NCBI GenBank assembly: GCA_022478985.1
Contig: JAKSZP010009272.1
Coordinates: forward strand, 1 to 64,000
Direction: 5' to 3'
DNA: 64,000 bases
Source of the DNA: Massospora cicadina
Taxonomy: Eukaryota; Entomophthoromycota; Entomophthoromycetes; Entomophthorales; Entomophthoraceae
Shown here: piece after piece, positions 58,420 through 64,000 of the stretch
Layout of the letters: the number at the start of each line of letters is the position of its first letter
Position numbering within the stretch: position 1 is the stretch's first letter
Made by a program: the position numbers and the translations under genes
Notes under the pieces: model-generated
What the model was told of the DNA's origin: nothing
Database searches by the model: none
The model's input: the letters and a program-made list of their open reading frames with translations, nothing else

Positions 58420-58554
58420 AGTGGTAGAATAGGGATGGCAACTTGGCCGAGTGGTCTAAGGCGCTGCGTTCAGGTCGCAGTCTACATTGTAGACGGAGGT
58501 TCGAACCCTCCAGTTGTCAAAGTTATACATATTTTAAAAAAGTGGTAGAATAGG
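58420..58554 (+). mobile_element. Retrotransposed tRNA-Leu copy with 14-bp duplications
   Basis: agtggtagaatagg occurs at 58420-58433 and 58541-58554. The 107 bp between them are a 3-nt leader, a complete tRNA-Leu, a 16-nt trailer ending in TTTT (Pol III stop), and five A. That is the expected structure of a primary Pol III transcript reverse-transcribed with an A tail. It sits between the A- and B-box-like parts of the SINE. Confidence 0.85.
58437..58519 (+). tRNA. tRNA-Leu (anticodon CAG), 83 nt, no intron
   Basis: A type II tRNA. The acceptor stem GGCAACT pairs with AGTTGTC (one G-U), followed by discriminator A. The anticodon stem CTGCG/CGCAG encloses loop TTCAGGT with anticodon CAG. The long variable arm is TCTAC-ATT-GTAGA. 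The T arm is GGAGG-TTCGAAC-CCTCC. It decodes CTG. All stems are intact and internal A and B boxes are present, so it could be transcribed. Its surroundings mark it as a retrocopy, so functionality is uncertain. Confidence 0.92.
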
Positions 58555-58835
58555 AGGGACCTCTACCACTGCCTCCCCGAGTTCGATTCCGGTACAGGAA
58601 CTTTGGGTAGGGGACAATTATGACTGTTGGCGTTGCGCACCAATGCCCCGAACCGAGATAGCAAATAGCAAAGGCGGTCCATGGAGTACCTGGCCTATCA
58701 TACGCCGCACATGGAAATTTTCCGGATTTTATCCTCCTTTGCCATTTCTTCGCTTCCCCTTAATCGGTGCGGTATCGTCCCCAGGTCGGCCCACCTCGAA
58801 TAAATTAAATCGAATAAATTAAAATGCTTGTTTTC

Positions 58836-58971
58836 CTTCGATCCAACTTGTAAATTCTGTCAAGAACTGGTGATGAAACTGTCTAATGAACTTCTGGTTA
58901 GCATAAAAATGACGTCAGCATTAAAACTAACAAAATGGTTTGAGTACCAGTAGATTCTATGGTTTGTCCTT
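58836..58971. other. No feature recognised
   Basis: Short spacer between the SINE and the TTAA-flanked repeat. Confidence 0.3.
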
Positions 58972-59204
58972 TTAACACATTGTTGACTGTTGAGTTAACT
59001 CGTCAACAGTCAACAATGTGATACCAAACAAAATTTTAAAAGCTATATGAAAATATGTTTAAAGTTTAATTTCATTTCATTCAGTATAAAAAAAATTTAT
59101 TGTGTTTAGTTAGAATGTTTTACTTTACTTCCATATCCAATTACAAAATAATAGCCGGTGACATGACAGTTTCTGTATAAAATTGCCGGTCAACAATGTG
59201 TTAA
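58972..59204. mobile_element. 233-bp MITE-like element with TTAA ends
   Basis: Starts TTAACACATTGTTGACTG and ends CCGGTCAACAATGTGTTAA. These are inverted repeats of about 16 bp with TTAA at both extremities, as duplicated by piggyBac-type transposases. The first 45 bp form a near-perfect palindrome (18-bp arms around gttaactcg, 58976-59020). No coding capacity. Assignment to piggyBac is by the TTAA ends only. Confidence 0.65.
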
Positions 59205-59584
59205 AGTCGAATGATTTTTAACCGACTTTGAAAAAGAAGGAGATAATCAATTCGACCTGTATGTTTTTTTGGATGTTTGTTCGCGCATAACTCTGAAAAT
59301 ACTGGACCGATTTGGATAATCATCTCCAAAAATCTAGGATGCTCCAACTTAGGTCCCATTTTACTTTTGTAAGTATTGGGCAAGTATCTGGCCATTAATT
59401 TAGTAAATATATCAAAATGGGCTCGGAAGCGATGGATATTTGTGGGACTAATACAACTCCGGATAAACTTTTTCCGGAATCAGTGAAGCGTTAGTTTCAA
59501 AGCAACTTTTGATGTCCTATGGCTGGGGGTATGTTCAAAATTCAGTCAGTATGAGCTCATAGCGGGACGAGCTTAAATCATTAT

Positions 59585-59860
59585 AGATGGCTATCGTTTT
59601 GCATAAGAAGACCAATAAACTCATCTAAATTTGATAAAATAAATTATTTTAGATAGCGATCAATAAATTTATATAGATTGACTAATAAAAGCAACCAAAT
59701 CTAATAAAATGAATTACTGTAGATGGCGATCAGTAAATTTGACATATGTTGACCAATAAAATCATCTAAATTTAATAAAATGATGTATTGTAGATGATCA
59801 GTAAATTTAGTATAATTTGACCAAAAAATCAACTAAATTTAATAAAAGAAATTATTAGTA
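59585..59860. repeat. Four tandem 65-bp units inside repeat L
   Basis: Units contain aataaaat(g)aattactgtag, atggcgatcagtaaattt and ttgaccaataaaatca with variation. Copy 1 has the same units around 21020-21240. Two looser units with tagatagccatcatcaagtt lie at 63757-63895. Confidence 0.7.
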
Positions 59861-59871
59861 TATTTGTTTAT

Positions 59872-59929
59872 AAGATACTATATATAATAGGGACCATCTA
59901 GTACTAAAAAAAGATACTATATATAATAG
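59872..59929 (+). mobile_element. 20-bp LINE micro-insertion with exact 19-bp target duplication
   Basis: Flanks 59872-59890 and 59911-59929 are both aagatactatatataatag. Between them ggaccatctagtactaaaaa is the LINE 3' end with its A tail, plus orientation. Inserted into repeat L. Confidence 0.93.
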
Positions 59930-60113
59930 ATACACAATAAGTTTTTAATTTTATAAAGAAATAGTAAGAGGCAAAAACAATATATAGAGATAGTAATATT
60001 TAATAAAAGTAGGAAAAAGAGCCCCTTTTAAAAATGCACTACTTTTTTGAGGGGAAAAGAGCTGGTGGTAAAGGTTTTTTTGGGAAAAAAGAACCTTCTC
60101 AAAAAAAATTTTT

Positions 60114-60450
60114 GGAAAAAAGAACCTCCTTTAAAAAAGCTCTAAAAAGTATGAAATAATTGGAAATTAAGCCTACTCAATAAAACTCTTTTTGAAGTCA
60201 GCGCCTAATTTTAACTGACTTATAATAGGTATTTATAATTTATACACTCATTACTATTTATTCTAAGCTGAATATAGTTTACACTTGGACCCAATCCAGA
60301 CATAAGATATAATTTGTATTTGTGAGCAAAATTCTATGATTCAGTTTAAAATATGGCGCCAACTTCAAAAAGGGTTTTATTGAGTAGGCTTAATTTCTCA
60401 ATTATTTCATACTTTTTAGAGCTTTTTTTAAAGAGAGTTCTCTTTTCCCC
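60114..60450. repeat. Foldback: 92-96-bp inverted repeats with 149-bp loop
   Basis: Arm 60114-60205 (ggaaaaaagaacctccttta ... gaagtcagcgcc) is complementary to 60355-60450 (ggcgccaacttcaaaaaggg ... gagttctcttttcccc), with few mismatches. It may be an independent MITE or the end of repeat L. Confidence 0.8.
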
Positions 60451-60455
60451 AATTT

Positions 60456-60777
60456 TTATTATTATTGACAAAGACCGAATCATTGAAACATTATTGGGTA
60501 AAAGTAAAAATCAAAGTAAAACTGCCTAGCTTTCCTTTGCTGCAAAATAGAATCAGAACATTATTCTAATTAGTGGTTTGAGTAATAAAGCTTGATTGCT
60601 CATTATAAACAAATGAATTATAAGATAATTTGCAAATTTAGTTACATGTTTAGATAAAATGTCATAGAGAATATCAATTTACAAGATCACAAAGCATAAA
60701 TTTCTAATGAAACACCCAACGTGTGATACTTTACGTGCAATCTGATCGTTGGACTAAGATCATTTAGCAATAAAAAT
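60456..60777. other. Intergenic, upstream of the secreted-protein gene
   Basis: No coding frame. The last 40 bases hold aatctgatcgttgg, a partial form of the motif array that follows. Confidence 0.35.
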
Positions 60778-60905
60778 ATCTGATTATTCTGCAAGATATG
60801 AGTTTTTTAACAAAAGTTATCAGATTATTCTGCAAACGATATGTTTTTTCAACAACTTGTGTTATCTGATTATTCTGCAACTGAAACTATCAGATTGTGC
60901 TGCAG
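60778..60905 (+). promoter_or_regulatory. Four-copy ATCWGATTATTCTGCAA motif cluster
   Basis: Copies at 60778-60794, 60819-60835, 60864-60880 and a weaker one at 60889-60905 (atcagattgtgctgcag). Spacers partly repeat as well (gatatg-gtttttt-aacaa), so the array looks like a degenerate 41-45-bp tandem repeat. It lies 214-341 bp upstream of the ATG at 61119. A role as activator-binding sites is inference. Confidence 0.5.
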
Positions 60906-61086
60906 CAAGATGAAAGCATTTGGATTGATATATTGAAATATATCAAAAAAAGTTTTTAAACTTCTAAAATATTTATCGGATCTTGGCTGAATAAAAATTC
61001 CTGAGTTTAATAAGCAGAAATGAAACATCTGACAGTTGGAATAATCATGCGGCTAGAATTAGACCAAATTGTAAGATGTTGTGGGG

Positions 61087-61094
61087 TATAAATA
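61087..61094 (+). promoter_or_regulatory. TATA box of the secreted-protein gene
   Basis: TATAAATA in a gtggggtataaatagtcagc context, 25 bp before the ATG at 61119. Initiation about 30 bp downstream would leave almost no 5' UTR, which is odd but keeps the element in a plausible promoter position. Confidence 0.6.
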
Positions 61095-61118
61095 GTCAGC
61101 CGAACTAACTTTATTATC

Positions 61119-61840
61119 ATGTTTAACTTAGTCTTATTTTATGTCCTTTTGTCAGCCTACGTTTTAAACCTCAGCTTAGCTAAAAGCGACGTCGCGTACT
61201 TGGGAGCTGGGAAATTTGGCTCCGCTCTTTCACTTGTACCAATCAAATTGCTTTATGATAGCTATTTTGAAGAGGACGCACCATTAAAATCCATCCCACC
61301 CTCCAAGCACGATGATTTTCTCAACAAAATAGATGTTTCTAGACCTGAGGTGAAACGTCATAGCATTTTTCAGAAAGACTACTGTTTTGATAACTTTCGT
61401 CTTGTTTGGAAGAAGGTTACTATGGAAGATGGTCATCGGTACAAGCTTACCCCTTGCACGACCTGTGTGAACACCACATGTTCTCGAGCTCCTCTCGAGG
61501 TTCAAATCCGAGTGATGGGTCACACTTTTTGGGAATTAATTATCAATTCATGACCAGAATGATTGGCTGGACTCATGCCAATTTGACCTATCAAAACTAC
61601 ACCCACGCAAAAACTCAAGCCCCGCGTGGAAGTAAAACTGGCGTATTTTTTATCCCAAAGCTTGTTCGCCTTGAAGCCAGAATTGACTTTTGCAATTACC
61701 GGACTTCCTCCCGTTGGAACAATACAATCGAGTCCAGATGTGAGCCCTATTACCTTGCGATTACCACTCCGGTTGTTACTAAAGATGATCAAACAAAGGC
61801 TTTTGGAAGAGTGTTGGTTCTTAATTGCACCAAAAAATGA
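61119..61840 (+). CDS. Putative secreted, glycosylated, Cys-containing protein (one frame break)
   Basis: I do not recognise the family. The ATG at 61119 starts a signal peptide: MFNLVLFYVLLSAYVLNLSL with a hydrophobic core at residues 3-20 and likely cleavage after Ala21. Mature sequence has a CTTCVNTTC cluster, other spaced Cys residues and five N-x-S/T sequons, suggesting a folded extracellular glycoprotein. The first frame ends at 61553. Equally protein-like sequence (GINYQFMTRMIGW onward) continues in a second frame to the stop at 61838-61840. One base at the T5 run 61526-61530 would join them into about 240 residues. A short intron fits less well: I found no good donor-acceptor pair of the right phase. 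In a plant-pathogenic fungus this would be an effector candidate; that is inference. Confidence 0.7.
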
Positions 61841-62189
61841 GATATTAAATTATCGACGTAGCTAGTTTATTTCGTTAAAGCATTATTTTAAATAAATGTT
61901 TTATATTTGCCTAATCTTTAAATACCATTTCTATAATTTACTTTACCTCACAATATTATTTCTAATTTAAGTCTATGCTATTATTTAAAACAGAACATGC
62001 TTGTTGGTCTGTCCATTCCTCATCGACTTTTGTTATACTAGAGAGATTTTATTAATTGATTCGTGCAGCCCCAGTGCAGCGGGGGAGTACCCCAGGATTT
62101 CATCCAACGAAGTTGCTTGCACTGAGCCCTTAGGGGAAACAAAAACAGAGATAAATTTAAAAAGTTTACTAATAGATAAAGCAATTTTG
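61841..62189 (+). other. 3' flank of the secreted-protein gene
   Basis: AATAAA at 61891-61896, about 50 bp after the stop, is a plausible polyadenylation signal. No further coding is recognised. gcagccccagtgcagcgggg near 62065 is a GC-rich patch without assignment. Confidence 0.45.
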
Positions 62190-62203
62190 ACATGTATATG
62201 TCT

Positions 62204-62250
62204 TACTAGCTGTACCTGGCCATGCGTTGCTGAGGCTCAGTCTGGTTAAA
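62204..62250. repeat. Dispersed-repeat end (actagctgtacctggc)
   Basis: actagctgtacctggccatg then cgttgctgaggctcag resembles the terminal sequence of dispersed repeats common in animal genomes as far as I remember. This cannot be verified here. It leads into repeat M. Confidence 0.35.
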
Positions 62251-62284
62251 TGGAAAAGAAAGAAAGAGAAAGCAACCGTTTCTA

Positions 62285-62620
62285 ATAGTGGAGTTACCCG
62301 GCGTTGCTCGGGTTTATTTATGAACTCGCACTGACAGCCTAAAGGCTGTGCCAGCACCATGCTTGAGCCACTCGGACTAACAGCTTCGCTGTTGCCCACG
62401 TGGCTGGTGAGCTGTTTATCCTAAATCTACTTAACTTATAATAATCTACTTAAAACTCTAACACTGATTTTTGTTTGGTTTCGGGTGAGCAATTTGGTGA
62501 ATTAATCGATATATTCTCCAATTCTCACTCACCCAAATAGATTGAAACTAACAGACTCGAAGGTTTCAGATGTCAGTCAGTATGTCAGTATGTCAGTGAA
62601 TATGTTTTAAGAGATACCCA
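62285..62620 (-). repeat. Hairpin-ended repeat M, copy 2, minus strand
   Basis: Reverse complement of the copy at 55741-56110. Hairpins: acagcctaaaggctgt (62334-62349), aacagcttcgctgtt (62380-62394) and, at the end, acccggcgttgctcgggt (62296-62313; CCCG/CGGG stem). The (tcagtatg) stretch at 62570-62600 is a short tandem repeat. Confidence 0.65.
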
Positions 62621-62909
62621 CCAACCACTCAGCCAAATCCGTTGAACATCGATTTAGATAAATTCCACTAACCACAGCCAAAACCTATTATATCGAATCA
62701 GCCAAAAATCGCCAACCGATCACTCATAGTTAAAACCAACTGAAACTATTAAATCAATTAATATAGTATTGTTACCCGGCGTTGCTTAGGTTTAATAAAC
62801 AAATGATTTAAGATGATTAAATCAGATTTTAGATTTAGGTAGATAACAATTACCCAGCTTTGCTCAGGTTTAATAAACAAATGATTCAAATGAGTATTTT
62901 AGATTTTAT
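62621..62909. repeat. Degenerate minisatellite and two acccggcgttgct boxes
   Basis: 62621-62760 repeats ccactcagccaaa/ccaaccgatcactca-type units. gttacccggcgttgcttagg (62771-62790) and attacccagctttgctcagg (62850-62870) are each followed by tttaataaacaaatgattt/c. These match the hairpin end of repeat M at 62296-62313 and look like stacked copies of one terminus. Confidence 0.5.
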
Positions 62910-63201
62910 GAGGGAGGATACCCCTGGTAGAATATGGACCCTCTACCACTGCCTCCAGTTTGATCCCGATAGATACTTTGGTAGGGGACGATTTTGACTG
63001 TTGGAGTTGGGCACCAATACCCCGAACTGAGATAGCGAATAGCGAGGCGGTTCATGGAGTTCCTGCCTATCATACGCCACACACGGAGGTTTTCCGGGTT
63101 TTATCCTCCTCTCCCATTCATTCAAATTCCCTTAATTGGTGCGGTATCATCCCCAGGTTGGCCCACCTCGAATAAAATATAAGAAGTATTTTAAATTTTA
63201 T
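62893..63201 (+). mobile_element. SINE copy 2 (62910-63184) with 17-bp target duplication
   Basis: Flanks agtattttagattttat (62893-62909) and agtattttaaattttat (63185-63201) differ at one base. The body matches copy 1: agggaggatacccctggtag, gtaggggacgattttgactg, ggtgcggtatcatccccagg and a cccacctcgaataaaa tail. No tRNA insertion is present, which shows the original SINE structure. Confidence 0.88.
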
Positions 63202-63926
63202 ATTATAGATAAACCACTAAAACGCTTAGCTAAAACAAATTAACATCTCAAATAAACCAATCGCCAACTGCCTGATAAAACCAAACTATTTATCGTAACA
63301 ACCAAAAACCACCAACGACTTACCAAAATCAATTGACTTATCGAATTAACCAATCACTAATCACTTAGAAAAACTATCAAGCTTATTATTCAACCTAAAA
63401 TTACCACCCTCTTGGCAAATCCAATAAAACTATCAATCAACCGAATACCAAACTGCTCAGTCATAATATAGCAAATACCATCGAAAACATATATGATTTT
63501 CGCTTGTTACATATACAATTTTTTTATTTTACTATAAAATATTTATTTTTAAACTTGGTAAACCTTCGCAGCCATATGCATCATAATTCACCAAAGATTC
63601 ATCACAATTTATTAAATGGTATATTATATCATCGATTTTGAACAAACGAACAGATTCATTTTTATTTATATAAAAGATAGATATAGATGGCTGAGATAAG
63701 TTCAAAATCCAGGCGCTGAAAGGATGTCATAGTGTGAAAAGCCATAATATTGCAGATGGCTATTGTTAAGTTTAGTTTGTAATTAAACCAATCATTTAAA
63801 AGTTAAATAAAATAAAGATAAATTAGATGAAAAATTGTAGATAGCCATCATCAAGTTTAGTTTGTAATTAGCCAGTCAATTAAAAGATTTTTAAATAAGT
63901 AAAATTAAGTATTGTATTGTATTGTA
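63202..63926. repeat. Degenerate short-unit repeats, no gene
   Basis: 63230-63480 has loosely repeated ccaatc(a/g)ccaac and aattaaccaatcact units. 63757-63895 has two 65-75-bp units sharing aagtttagtttgtaatta. tattgtattgtattgta ends the stretch. No coding frame. Confidence 0.45.
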
Positions 63927-64000
63927 AGGGGAGGATACCCCAGTGGTAAATAGGGACCTCTACCGCTGCCTCCCCAAGTTTGATTCCGGTAGAGGAACTT
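63927..64000 (+). mobile_element. SINE copy 3, cut by the window end
   Basis: aggggaggataccccagtgg then taaatagggacctctacc and gtttgattccgg match the first 74 bp of copies 1 and 2. The remainder lies beyond the window. Confidence 0.8.

Larger units (their letters stand above)
58391..58835 (+). mobile_element. SINE copy 1 (58406-58820) with 15-bp target duplication
   Basis: Exact duplications aaaatgcttgttttc at 58391-58405 and 58821-58835. The body starts agggaggataccccagtggt. It has a Pol III B-box-like gttcgattccgg (58581-58592) and a conserved 3' part (ccgaaccgagatagc, ggtgcggtatcgtcc, cggcccacctcgaataaa). The tail is two units of tcgaataaattaaa. It contains the tRNA-Leu insertion; without that it is about 294 bp, near the 275 bp of copy 2. 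A tRNA-like head suggests a tRNA-derived SINE. Confidence 0.88.
59210..60455 (-). repeat. Repeat L, copy 2 (1.25 kb), minus strand relative to copy 1
   Basis: Same order as 20450-21645 in reverse: a ccgactttgaaaaagaagga end (59222), a block with aacttaggtcccattttact, about four 65-bp tandem units (59585-59860), and foldback arms at 60114-60205 and 60355-60450. Less decayed than copy 1. It contains the LINE stub at 59891-59910. Non-coding. Confidence 0.72.

Noticed and set aside
58406..58600. A second tRNA gene (gttcgattcc at 58581)
   Set aside because: It has a B-box-like sequence but no acceptor or anticodon stem pairing; the same sequence in the other copies shows it is the SINE head.
59585..59860. 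CRISPR-like array
   Set aside because: Units are 65-bp degenerate tandem repeats without unique spacers, inside a eukaryotic repeat.
61500..61620. An intron joining the two halves of the secreted-protein gene
   Set aside because: Candidate GT-AG pairs are short or out of phase (61512-61557) or have a weak donor (61519-61619); a one-base change at the T5 run is simpler. RNA data could reverse this.

Overview
This is eukaryotic, AT-rich, repeat-dominated DNA. I find one convincing non-transposon protein gene and one tRNA in 64 kb; nearly everything else is retrotransposon. Two Ty3/Gypsy elements carry a chromodomain, and an APE-type LINE has a zinc-knuckle ORF1 and a Tad1-like layout. Together these point to a filamentous fungus with a large, transposon-inflated genome, such as a rust fungus. 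That assignment is an inference. The right-hand 8.6 kb carries a different repeat population (a SINE, a TTAA-flanked MITE, hairpin-ended repeats), some of which resembles repeat ends I associate with animal genomes.

Layout, left to right. (1) Bases 1-2336 hold the 3' part of a plus-strand Gypsy element (H). It sits inside a minus-strand Gypsy element (I), which itself sits in the 5' LTR of a decayed plus-strand Gypsy element A. (2) Element A runs to 27618. It is cut apart by a solo LTR (4840-5621), a 5.95-kb full-length LINE with a 12-bp target duplication (5978-11929), a whole chromovirus D (14983-25396) and a 34-bp LINE stub (26134-26167). D contains further insertions: LTR N, foldback repeat L and LTR-like repeat J. 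(3) 27619-31882 has a second J copy hit by a LINE fragment, a truncated LINE of another lineage and unassigned DNA. (4) 31883-49083 is chromovirus E with unusually long LTRs. It is split by a solo LTR and, inside its chromodomain, by the complete 8.0-kb Gypsy element F. (5) 49331-55414 is a complete minus-strand Gypsy element G with a perfect ACTGT duplication. (6) 55.4-64 kb is a mosaic of short repeats and SINEs, a tRNA-Leu(CAG) sequence bearing the marks of retrotransposition, and a secreted glycoprotein gene at 61119-61840.

How it fits together: the LTR elements are mostly dead (stops, frameshifts, lost catalytic residues) and act as landing sites for later insertions. The LINE family explains several tiny insertions that share its 3' end, and LINE-type machinery is the simplest explanation for the A-tailed, duplication-flanked tRNA copy. 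The secreted protein has a signal peptide, five N-glycosylation sequons, an upstream TATA box and a cluster of repeated promoter motifs. Its reading frame breaks once, at a T run. Several LINE frameshifts also fall at or near homopolymers, so assembly indels should be excluded before calling either dead.

The new-looking items are the tRNA-Leu retrocopy inside a SINE, the 20-34-bp LINE micro-insertions, the in-frame 378-bp duplication at the LINE 5' end and the secreted-protein gene with its motif array. I saw no bacterial genes, CRISPR array or rRNA.
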